In this document: piece after piece, positions 1 to 4,641 of the stretch
Layout of the letters: each line of letters opens with the position of its first letter
How positions within the stretch are numbered: the stretch's first letter is position 1
Assembly: GCA_016195295.1 (NCBI GenBank)
Contig: JACPZV010000072.1
Span: 1 to 5,431, forward strand
Reading direction: 5' to 3'
DNA from: Acidobacteriota bacterium
GTDB lineage: Bacteria > Acidobacteriota > Vicinamibacteria > Vicinamibacterales > CAVVIG01
DNA: 5,431 bases
Position numbers and translations under genes: made by a program
Notes under the pieces: model-generated
What the model was told of the DNA's origin: nothing
Databases searched by the model: none
Seen by the model: the letters and a program-made list of their open reading frames with translations, nothing else

Positions 1-290
1 CCCGACAGCACGGAGATGACGGCATAAAAGATGACGTTGAGCATCAGCGGGATCCGTCGGCCCCAGCGATCGGCCATCAAGCCAAAGATGATCGCGCCGA
101 CGGGCCGCATCGCGAGCGCCACGGTCAGGGCGAACGCGATGTCGGGAACGGATCGCCCGAACGACCTGGCGACGTCGTCGATGACGAGCGTCAAAATGAA
201 AAAGTCGAAGGCGTCGAGCGTCCAGCCGAGGAATCCGGCCAGCACGGCGTTGCGCTGGTTGCGACGTTCTTCGAGGGTCATGGTCGACAT
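1..290 (-). CDS. MFS transporter, SHS (sialate/lactate) type, N-terminal part, cut by window edge
   Basis: This is the first 96 codons of a Major Facilitator Superfamily transporter; the rest lies left of the window. Residues ~15-35 form TM1 and contain GWTLDAFDFFILTLVIDD, a signature I associate with the SHS family (sialic acid and lactate/pyruvate:proton symporters such as NanT and Jen1). After TM2 comes the MFS loop motif GLMADRWGRR (~75-84), which confirms the superfamily. The protein sits in the inner membrane, and an organic-acid substrate is likely but cannot be fixed from this part. ATG at 290 is chosen as the start; an in-frame ATG at 281 is possible. Neither has a Shine-Dalgarno sequence, because an 8-base-period repeat array begins within 3 bases upstream of the start. 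The NCS1 permease gene lies upstream in the same orientation, beyond that repeat-bounded segment. Confidence 0.85.
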   Translation of the reverse strand, partial: MSTMTLEERRNQRNAVLAGFLGWTLDAFDFFILTLVIDDVARSFGRSVPDIAFALTVALAMRPVGAIIFGLMADRWGRRIPLMLNVIFYAVISVLS

Positions 291-292
291 AA

Positions 293-354
293 GGGAATTT
301 GAGGATGTGAGGATGTAAGGATTTGAGGATGTGAGTATCTGAGGATTTGAGGAT
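293..354 (+). repeat. Left arm of inverted repeat: 8-base-period tandem array (GAGGATKT)
   Basis: From 301 the sequence runs in register as 8-base units: gaggatgt, gaggatgt, aaggattt, gaggatgt, gagtatct, gaggattt, gaggat. The outer edge is GGGAATTT (293-300). The first 23 bases (293-315) match exactly, in inverted orientation, the outer edge of the array at 765-813. The match then resumes for 15 bases after a 9-base gap, which is about one repeat unit. The array starts three bases upstream of the MFS start codon. Confidence 0.85.
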
Positions 355-375
355 CGAAGGCAACTCCTCAAATCC
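343..375. repeat. Hairpin formed by two opposed repeat arrays
   Basis: GGATTTGAGGA at 343-353 is perfectly complementary to TCCTCAAATCC at 365-375, an 11-base-pair stem with an 11-base loop. It marks the point where the array switches orientation. There is no T-run after it on either strand, so it is not a typical intrinsic terminator. Confidence 0.6.
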
Positions 376-400
376 ACACTTCCTCAGATTCTCAAATCTG
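365..400 (-). repeat. Inner inverted array of the same 8-base-period repeat
   Basis: Read on the minus strand this stretch gives gatttgag, aatctgag, gaagtgtg, gatttgag, ga, the same 8-base period as 301-354 but diverged and in opposite orientation. Its inner edge abuts the first recognisable codons of the kinase remnant at about 403. Confidence 0.7.
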
Positions 401-402
401 CT

Positions 403-720
403 AAGCTGCCGGCAAATCTGATCATCGCGAAAGACGGGCTGGTCAAGATCCTCGACTTCGGACTGGCCAAGCTCGCGGGGCACTCCGACCTCACGCGCAC
501 CGGCACGACGCTGGGCACGGTCGCGTACATGTCGCCCGAGCAGATCCGCGGCGGAGACGTCGACGCGCGAGCCGATGTGTGGGCGCTGGGTGTCGTGCTC
601 TACGAGACGCTGGCGGGCCGCCGGCCGTTCGACGGCAAGGACGATCTCGCGGTCGTCACCAGTCGCGCGCGGTGGGCACGCGAGATTCCGGCCACGTGGA
701 CTTCCCTCGGAGTGAGCTGA
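403..720 (+). pseudogene. Remnant of a Hanks-type Ser/Thr protein kinase (activation segment and part of C-lobe)
   Basis: The frame reads, in kinase order: PANLIIAKDG (end of the catalytic loop, with the conserved Asn), ILDFGLAKL with the metal-binding DFG at 454-462, GTVAYMSPEQ (the P+1 loop/APE equivalent) at about 514-543, then DVWALGVVLYETLAGRRPFDG (helix F and beyond, from 574). The N-lobe, glycine loop, catalytic Lys and the HRD catalytic Asp are absent: where DLKPAN is expected the sequence reads AKLPAN, directly after a repeat array. Kinase similarity fades after about 665 and the frame stops at 718-720, so the end of the C-lobe is also missing. There is no ATG, GTG or TTG start in frame before 529. 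It cannot encode an active kinase, and I treat it as a fragment. Intact relatives often carry C-terminal sensor or beta-propeller domains. Confidence 0.85.
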
Positions 721-782
721 TTCGCGAAGTGCTCGGCTGGCTCGACCGCTACCTCGGCCCGGTCCAATCCTCAAATCCTTAA
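687..782 (+). pseudogene. Fragment resembling the extreme C-terminus of an alpha/beta hydrolase (S9 peptidase-like)
   Basis: In a different frame from the kinase remnant, 690-764 reads SGHVDF, PRSELIREVLGWL and DRYLGPV. This resembles the last ~25 residues of S9-type prolyl oligopeptidases and related hydrolases: a GH that would carry the catalytic His, then a final amphipathic helix ending in W-L/F-DRYLGP. The frame then runs into the right repeat array and stops at 780-782. Everything upstream (the nucleophile elbow, the propeller or cap) is missing, so this is a remnant, apparently joined to the kinase remnant at about 663-687. The match is from memory of the family, and the short length limits certainty. 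Confidence 0.5.
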
Positions 783-813
783 GATCCTCACATCCTCACA
801 TCCTCAAATTCCC
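765..813 (-). repeat. Right arm of inverted repeat: 8-base-period array
   Basis: Read on the minus strand from 813 this gives GGGAATTTGAGGATGTGAGG and further units ending in TAAGGATTTGAGGAT, with one unit of 9 bases (gatcttaag). It matches the left arm over 38 positions with a single 9-base gap. Its outer edge lies 3 bases from the stop codon of the NCS1 permease gene at 817. The flanks (ending at 292, starting at 814) show no target-site duplication. Confidence 0.85.
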
Positions 814-816
814 CGG

Positions 817-2148
817 CTATTCCTCCGCGAGTTCTGCGGTCTGTGCGTTTGTCGAGGTCGCGGCGTTACGCGGCGCCAGCGCGACGTGCGCGCCGGCGGC
901 CGCAAAGAACCCGACGAACCACGCGTAGTCGTACAGCGGTTTCAGCGCGGGCACGATGAATCCTCCCCACGCGAGCGCACACCCGATGGCCGTCGCGGCG
1001 ATGGCGCGGACGTTCCAGCCGCGATACGCGCCCCCGGCGAGATACAGATCCTCCAACCGTAGCTCGCGGCGCCGCACCAGCCAGTAGTCAGCGACCAACA
1101 CTCCGGCAATCGATCCGAGTCCACCCGAGTAGCCGAGGAGCCATGTGTAGATGTAGCCCGACGGATCGGCGAGCAGCTTCCACGGCTGGATCGCGATGCC
1201 CAGCAGGCCCGTGATCAACCCGCCGGTCTTGAAACCGACGAACCGCGGGAAGGCGTTCGCGAAGTCGTTCGCCGGCGACACGACGTTCGCCGCGATGTTG
1301 ACGGCGATCGTCGCGACGACGACGGTGAACATCGAGATCGCGACGACAACAGGCGACGTGAACTTGCCGACGAGCGCGACCGGATCCCAAATCGCCTGAC
1401 CGTAGATGATCGCCGTCGCGCTGGTGATAATCACGCCCATCGCCGCGAAGACGGACATCGTCGTCGGCAATGCGATCACTTGCCCCACGATCTGCTCTCG
1501 CTGGCTGCGCCCGAAGCGCGTGAAGTCCGGCATGTTGAGGGACAGCGTCGCCCAGAACCCGATCATCGCCGTCAGCGACGGCACGAAGACGGGCCAGAAT
1601 TCGCCGAACGTGCGGAATTTCCCCGGTTGCGAGAGCAGCGGCCCGAGTCCGTTCGCGCGTGAAATCGCCCACCACACCAGAATCGACGTCATGACGAGGA
1701 CGAACGGCGCCGCCCAGTTCTCCACTTCGCGCACCAGATCCATGCCGCGATAAATGATGTAGATGTTGAAGCCCCAGAACAGCAGGAACGACACCCACTC
1801 CGTCGTCGTGTGGCCCCCGTAACCGATGTCGCCCGCGCCGAGCAGCGTGTGCCAGCCCGGGATGACCGTCCTGAAAAAAGTATGCAGCGCTTCCCCGCCA
1901 ATCCACGCCTGGATGCCGAACCATCCGCACGCGACGAGCGCCCGCATGAGTGCGGGCACGTTCGATCCGAGCGTGCCGTACGCGGCGCGCGCGAAGACAG
2001 GGAACGGAATGCCGTACTTCGTCCCGGGATGCGAGTTCAGGAGAAGCGGCACCGGCGCCAGGTCGACGTTGTAGAGCGCGCTCTGTTCGACGCGTCGCGT
2101 GTCGAGCAGCTCAACCCGTCCGTCGGCCAGCCGGCGTTCGGTGGTCAT
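817..2148 (-). CDS. NCS1-family nucleobase/allantoin-type permease lacking TM1 and most of TM2
   Basis: This 443-residue membrane protein belongs to the nucleobase:cation symporter-1 family (LeuT fold; Mhp1, PucI, CodB). Diagnostic blocks are NSHPGTKYGIPFPVFAR (38-54), GWFGIQAWIGG (75-85), GFWATLSLNMPDFTRF (197-212) and NIAANVVSPANDF (284-296). W76, Q80, W199 and N288 correspond to the Mhp1 substrate residues W117, Q121, W220 and N318. The N-terminus is present up to NVDLAPVP (27-34), but the next residues are already LLLNSHPG, from the end of TM2. About 50-55 residues (TM1, the loop and most of TM2) are missing in frame, at codons around 2046/2047. Family members are usually ~480-500 residues. 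TM1 supplies part of the cation site, so transport is doubtful. The start at 2148 follows a TATAAT with no Shine-Dalgarno. The likely substrate class is purines, pyrimidines, hydantoin or allantoin. The co-oriented MFS gene lies downstream. Confidence 0.88.
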   Translation of the reverse strand: MTTERRLADGRVELLDTRRVEQSALYNVDLAPVPLLLNSHPGTKYGIPFPVFARAAYGTLGSNVPALMRALVACGWFGIQAWIGGEALHTFFRTVIPGWHTLLGAGDIGYGGHTTTEWVSFLLFWGFNIYIIYRGMDLVREVENWAAPFVLVMTSILVWWAISRANGLGPLLSQPGKFRTFGEFWPVFVPSLTAMIGFWATLSLNMPDFTRFGRSQREQIVGQVIALPTTMSVFAAMGVIITSATAIIYGQAIWDPVALVGKFTSPVVVAISMFTVVVATIAVNIAANVVSPANDFANAFPRFVGFKTGGLITGLLGIAIQPWKLLADPSGYIYTWLLGYSGGLGSIAGVLVADYWLVRRRELRLEDLYLAGGAYRGWNVRAIAATAIGCALAWGGFIVPALKPLYDYAWFVGFFAAAGAHVALAPRNAATSTNAQTAELAEE

Positions 2149-2156
2149 CGGTGCGG

Positions 2157-2162
2157 ATTATA
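2157..2162 (-). promoter_or_regulatory. Possible -10 box of the permease gene (leaderless start)
   Basis: A perfect TATAAT on the minus strand ends 8 bases before the ATG at 2148, so transcription would start at or within a few bases of the start codon. No convincing -35 hexamer is seen at 16-18 bases. There is no Shine-Dalgarno between the box and the ATG. Confidence 0.4.
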
Positions 2163-2211
2163 TCGCCTGAACGGATTGGTCGTCCCCCGCTCCCGGATCG
2201 ACGCGCTTGTC

Positions 2212-2228
2212 TTACAACGTGTTACAAT
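2212..2228 (+). promoter_or_regulatory. Promoter/operator candidate of the first toxin-antitoxin operon
   Basis: TTACAA occurs twice, at 2212-2217 and 2222-2227, exactly 10 bases (one helical turn) apart. The second copy overlaps TACAAT (2223-2228), a -10-like hexamer 7 bases before the antitoxin ATG at 2236. Ribbon-helix-helix antitoxins commonly bind short repeats spaced by a helical turn over their own promoter. No good -35 is visible. Confidence 0.4.
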
Positions 2229-2235
2229 TCTCGCC

Positions 2236-2463
2236 ATGGATAAGACACTAACCATACGCCTGAACCACTCGCAAGACGAGGCGTTGACCGTGCGAGCCAA
2301 GGCGCTTGGCAAGACCAGATCGGAGCTCGTACGCGACCTGATCGACAGCGGTCTCGAAGAGCGTCCCATGGGACGGCGTATCGGCCATGTCAAGGGCCGC
2401 CTCGATCTGGCGTCGCCCAAGGCCGGATGGCAGCGCCGGATTAAGGAACGTAATTGGCGATGA
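2236..2463 (+). CDS. vapB: VapB-type ribbon-helix-helix (CopG-like) antitoxin
   Basis: This 75-residue protein is the antitoxin of the VapBC-type pair. The N-terminal strand KTLTIRLN (3-10) would pair in the dimer to form the DNA-contacting sheet. It is followed by helix 1 (about 11-24, ending AKALG), a turn at KTRSE and helix 2 (LVRDLIDSGLEER, 31-43), the ribbon-helix-helix layout. The C-terminal tail, with GHVKGRLDL and ending WQRRIKERNWR, is basic and aromatic, as in antitoxin tails that thread into PIN toxins. ATG at 2236 is preferred: the frame is open further upstream, but that would overlap the divergent permease gene, and the ribbon strand begins right after this ATG. No Shine-Dalgarno precedes it; TACAAT sits 7 bases upstream. 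The stop codon overlaps the toxin start by 4 bases (ATGA, 2460-2463). It is expected to neutralise the toxin and repress the operon. Confidence 0.85.
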   Translation: MDKTLTIRLNHSQDEALTVRAKALGKTRSELVRDLIDSGLEERPMGRRIGHVKGRLDLASPKAGWQRRIKERNWR

Positions 2464-2876
2464 AAATCTGGCTCATCGACACGGGCCCGCTCGTCGCGTA
2501 CCTGAACCGAAATGACGCGACGCACGGCCGGGTCGCCGCCGCGCTCGACGGGTTTACGGGTCAACTGTGCACGACGAGCGCCGTCATCACCGAGGTGATG
2601 TACTTCCTGTCGGATCTTCCGAATGGTCCGCCTTCGTTCGCCGAGTTGCTGCGGGCCTCCGCCATTCGGATTGCGGAGTCGACCCAGCCGCCGCAGATCC
2701 GCGCGGCGGCCGAGCTGATGAGCAAGTACGCCGACACACCGATGGATTTCGCCGATGCCACGCTGGTCCTGCTCGCCGACGAGCTGGGCGTCATGGACAT
2801 CTTGACCCTCGATCGACGGGGCTTCTCGACGTATAGAACCACGAAGGGAAGAGCGTTCCGCCTGGTTCTATCCTGA
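2460..2876 (+). CDS. vapC: VapC-type PIN-domain ribonuclease toxin
   Basis: This 138-residue protein is a single PIN domain, the fold of the Mg2+-dependent endoribonuclease toxins that cleave tRNA or rRNA. The acidic catalytic set is complete: D7 in LIDTGPLVAYL, E45 in VITEVMYFL, D96 and D99 in MDFADATLVLLA, and D118 in LTLDRRGFSTY. Length and motif spacing fit the family. ATG at 2460 overlaps the antitoxin stop as ATGA, so translation is probably coupled. A weak AAGGA at 2443-2447 is 12 bases away. An alternative TTG two codons upstream is less likely. The coding end contains an inverted repeat (2834-2870). The toxin looks intact. Its RNA target cannot be read from the sequence. Confidence 0.9.
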   Translation: MKIWLIDTGPLVAYLNRNDATHGRVAAALDGFTGQLCTTSAVITEVMYFLSDLPNGPPSFAELLRASAIRIAESTQPPQIRAAAELMSKYADTPMDFADATLVLLADELGVMDILTLDRRGFSTYRTTKGRAFRLVLS

Positions 2877-2885
2877 CCGATCAGG
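2834..2885. terminator. Two adjacent hairpins between convergent genes, possible bidirectional terminator
   Basis: TAGAACCA (2834-2841) pairs perfectly with TGGTTCTA (2863-2870), with an inner GGAA/TTCC stem (2847-2850 / 2856-2859). Next comes CCTGA-CCGA-TCAGG (2872-2885), which spans the toxin stop. It lies at the meeting point of the convergent toxin gene and exported-protein gene (stop at 2899). No T-run follows on either strand, so intrinsic termination is only a possibility. Confidence 0.3.
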
Positions 2886-2898
2886 GTGAGGCGCGTCG

Positions 2899-3897
2899 TT
2901 ACTTCTTTTCCTGCGGATGCGTTTCCTGGTAGCGCGCGCCCATGAGGACGCCGGCGAGCGCGTGGTTGCCCTCGTGGCAGGCGTATTCGTACATGAGCTC
3001 GTCGGTCCTCGTCATCGGAATCGACGCGCTCCATTTCTTCGTCCACGTCGTCGGATCATCGACCGTGAACTCGTAGCGCAGCGTGTCCGCGTCCAGCCGC
3101 GTGAACCGTTCGACCAGATGCAGATTCGTATCGGATCCCCTGAAGACGCCGTCCCGTAGATAGTTCGTCGTGTCGACGACGAGCGTGTCGCCCTCCCAGT
3201 GGCCGACGGAATCGCCCGTCAGGAGACGGATCTCCTTCGGCCGATGCGCGCGGCCATTGAGATCGATGATGCGGGCGCTGTGGATCATCTCGTTGACGAT
3301 CACAATCTGGTCGCGCGTCTGGACGAGCTGCATGTTGTTGTTGTACGCGCTCGGCACCATCGGCGGGCCGGAGTTGAATCCCAGGATGCAGCGCTCCGCC
3401 AGCGGGCGCTCTTCGGGATGCTCATAGTGGTTCCTGCGCTCCGCGATTCGCTTTTGCGCGTCGGCGGTCAGCGGCGGCACCCGGCCATCAGGCGGATCGA
3501 CCACGAGCGACGGCTGCTTCGCGACCCGCGTGCCGAAGTCCCACCAGAAATCGTTGTAGGCACGCTCGACGTCCGCGGCGGCGCCGCCGTCGCGGCGATC
3601 CTTGTTGGTCGTCTCGATGCGCTTCTGCGCGAATTCTTCAGCTTCCTCTTCGGTCACCGAGTCTTTGTCGGCAAATTCGCTCGGGCGCTCGAACGGCGTC
3701 AGCTGCGCGAAGTCCCACGTGCCCTGGAGATCGGGCCGCCCGTCCGATGTGCGGGGCACCATCGATTTCTTCGACGCCGGGGTGTTCTTCTTCGACGCCG
3801 GGGTGTTCGAGTGCGCGGCAACCACCGCCTTCGGCGACTGGCCTGCCACGGACACCGCAGCGAGCGAAACGAGGACGATTCCGAGCCTGAGGGACAT
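2899..3897 (-). CDS. Exported protein of unknown function, family common in Acidobacteriota
   Basis: This is a 332-residue protein with a Sec-type signal peptide (MSLRLGIVLVSLAAVSVAG, about 1-19), so it is probably periplasmic or outer-surface. A low-complexity linker follows, with NTPASKK twice in tandem (31-44). The mature domain starts near RTSDGRPDLQGTWDF (49-63). Conserved-looking blocks are YNDFWWDFGTRV (114-125), RCILGFNSGPPMVPSAYNNN (169-188), IVNEMIHSARIIDLNGR (200-216), HWEGDTLVVDTTNY (233-246), ERFTRLDADTLRYEFTVDDP (263-282) and YEYACHEGNHAL (303-314). I recognise this as a paralogous exported family of soil Acidobacteriota with no assigned activity. The alternating polar/hydrophobic C-terminal half suggests beta structure. 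The C-H-E-G-N block and the H-x-x-x-x-I-x-x-L motif are candidate functional sites, but no enzyme class is evident. ATG at 3897 is fixed by an AAAGGAG 6 bases upstream and by the signal peptide. It lies 119 bases downstream of the second toxin gene, in the same direction. Confidence 0.8.
   Translation of the reverse strand: MSLRLGIVLVSLAAVSVAGQSPKAVVAAHSNTPASKKNTPASKKSMVPRTSDGRPDLQGTWDFAQLTPFERPSEFADKDSVTEEEAEEFAQKRIETTNKDRRDGGAAADVERAYNDFWWDFGTRVAKQPSLVVDPPDGRVPPLTADAQKRIAERRNHYEHPEERPLAERCILGFNSGPPMVPSAYNNNMQLVQTRDQIVIVNEMIHSARIIDLNGRAHRPKEIRLLTGDSVGHWEGDTLVVDTTNYLRDGVFRGSDTNLHLVERFTRLDADTLRYEFTVDDPTTWTKKWSASIPMTRTDELMYEYACHEGNHALAGVLMGARYQETHPQEKK
3767..3808 (-). repeat. Perfect 21-base tandem duplication inside the exported-protein gene
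   Basis: Two identical 21-base copies (3767-3787 and 3788-3808) encode NTPASKK twice (residues 31-44). They lie in the linker between signal peptide and mature domain. The identity is exact at nucleotide level, which points to a recent slippage event that keeps the frame. Confidence 0.95.
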
Positions 3898-3903
3898 CGG
3901 CCG

Positions 3904-3910
3904 CTCCTTT
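3904..3910 (-). promoter_or_regulatory. Shine-Dalgarno sequence of the exported-protein gene
   Basis: AAAGGAG on the minus strand lies 6 bases before the ATG at 3897 and settles the start. It is the only strong Shine-Dalgarno sequence in the window. Confidence 0.75.
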
Positions 3911-3942
3911 CGTAACCCGACCACATCGACGGCGATTTGCCA

Positions 3943-3948
3943 AGTGTA
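3943..3948 (-). promoter_or_regulatory. Weak -10 candidate for the exported-protein gene
   Basis: TACACT on the minus strand lies about 45 bases upstream of the ATG, in the 119-base gap after the second toxin gene. TGGCAA is at the right distance for a -35 but matches only half of the consensus. The gene could also be read through from the toxin-antitoxin operon. Confidence 0.2.
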
Positions 3949-4016
3949 GAGAAGTCGCGGGGACTTTGCCAGATCTGTCAGTCCCGAGTCTCGGCGACCG
4001 CGTGACCCTGGTGCGG

Positions 4017-4388
4017 CTACAGCTCGAGGTATTCGCGGGGACTCAGGTGTCCGATGATGTTCGCATCGGCGGTCGCGAGGCGCCAGCGCCGAAGCCGCGC
4101 GTGCGCGACGATCAAGCGGTCGAACACGTCGCGCGTCCATCCCACATCCAGCGACGCATCGAACCAGTCGGACGACGGCGGATCGTCCAGGACCCATCGT
4201 TCGTCCGCGATGATCTCGCGAGGCGTGGCCCCGCGCTGCAGCCGCATCCGGCCCGATTCCGTGAGCACCTGCATCTCCAGCAGCGTGATCGGCGAGACGT
4301 GCAGCCTCGTGGCCGTCCGTGCCAATTCCGCCGCGCGCGGGTGACCGTCGTGCAGCCAGATGAGGGCGTTGGTATCGAGCAGAATCAC
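4017..4388 (-). CDS. vapC: VapC-type PIN-domain toxin (Phd-associated subtype)
   Basis: This 123-residue PIN protein is of the subtype that begins ILLDTNALIWL and pairs with Phd/YefM antitoxins. Acidic residues: D5 in LLDTNALIW, E38 in ITLLEMQVL, D87 and D90 in RDVFDRLIVAHA, D108 in LATADANII. This is the full set expected for a metal-dependent ribonuclease. GTG at 4388 is chosen because it gives a 4-base GTGA overlap with the antitoxin stop (4387-4385) and places the first strand at the very N-terminus, as in the family. The frame is open far upstream, but that region is the antitoxin gene read in another frame. It shares little with the other PIN toxin in the window beyond the active-site pattern, so the two are not a duplication. 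The RNA target is unknown. Confidence 0.88.
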   Translation of the reverse strand: MILLDTNALIWLHDGHPRAAELARTATRLHVSPITLLEMQVLTESGRMRLQRGATPREIIADERWVLDDPPSSDWFDASLDVGWTRDVFDRLIVAHARLRRWRLATADANIIGHLSPREYLEL

Positions 4389-4639
4389 CGTTTCTTGAGG
4401 CGGCTCTTGAATCTCAGCGGACCCGGCGCGCCCTCCCACGTCCATTGGCCGGCCGCAACGGCAGGCGCCATCCACGCGCTCAGCGCTCGCCGACGCCGAG
4501 GCGACGGTCTGGTCCCGCGTTCCACGCGAAGGGCAAAGCGAATTCCGCGCCGCTCGATCATGATCGGCTGGCCCCGTTCCGCCGCGTCGAGCACCTCGGA
4601 CAGCCGCGACCGCAGCTGGGAGCTCGTATAACGCTTCAT
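4385..4639 (-). CDS. Phd/YefM-family antitoxin
   Basis: This 84-residue protein has the Phd/YefM N-terminal fold: residues 1-42, with the helix SSQLRSRLSEVLDAAERG (6-23), then PIMIERRGIRFALRVERG (25-42), the strand-turn-strand carrying the family RRG turn. This part dimerises and binds operator DNA. Residues 43-60 are basic (RPSPRRRRALSAW), and the tail GQWTWEGAPGPLRFKSR (64-80) would wrap the toxin. ATG at 4639 is preferred over a TTG five codons upstream: the family fold begins at KRYTSSQ, and the TTG lies within the operator and -10 box. No Shine-Dalgarno is present; TACAAT ends 6 bases before the ATG. The stop overlaps the toxin GTG by 4 bases. Confidence 0.85.
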   Translation of the reverse strand: MKRYTSSQLRSRLSEVLDAAERGQPIMIERRGIRFALRVERGTRPSPRRRRALSAWMAPAVAAGQWTWEGAPGPLRFKSRLKKR

Positions 4640-4641
4640 AC

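Noticed and set aside
293..400. CRISPR-like array
   Set aside because: The units are 8 bases, contiguous and without spacers, and the array changes orientation. It does not fit a CRISPR repeat-spacer structure.
293..813. Insertion sequence or MITE
   Set aside because: There are inverted arms, but no transposase, no target-site duplication at the edges, and the arms are low-complexity tandem arrays rather than unique termini. I keep it as an unexplained repeat-bounded segment.
1088..1930. Long minus-strand open frame (280 codons)
   Set aside because: It overlaps the permease gene in another frame, is rich in Arg/His/Gly, and has no family motifs, so it is a high-GC shadow.
1810..2235. N-terminal extension of the VapB-like antitoxin
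   Set aside because: The frame is open, but the stretch is antisense to the permease gene and composition-biased. The RHH strand starts right after the ATG at 2236.
3199..3915. Plus-strand open frame of 238 codons
   Set aside because: It is antisense to the exported-protein gene and Arg-rich with no motif. The minus-strand gene has a signal peptide, family blocks and a Shine-Dalgarno.
3898..4197. Upstream extension of the exported-protein gene
   Set aside because: It would overlap the second toxin gene and bury the signal peptide. AAAGGAG before 3897 decides the start.
2236..4639. Tandem duplication of one toxin-antitoxin pair
   Set aside because: The antitoxins have different folds (RHH and Phd/YefM) and the PIN toxins share only the active-site pattern.
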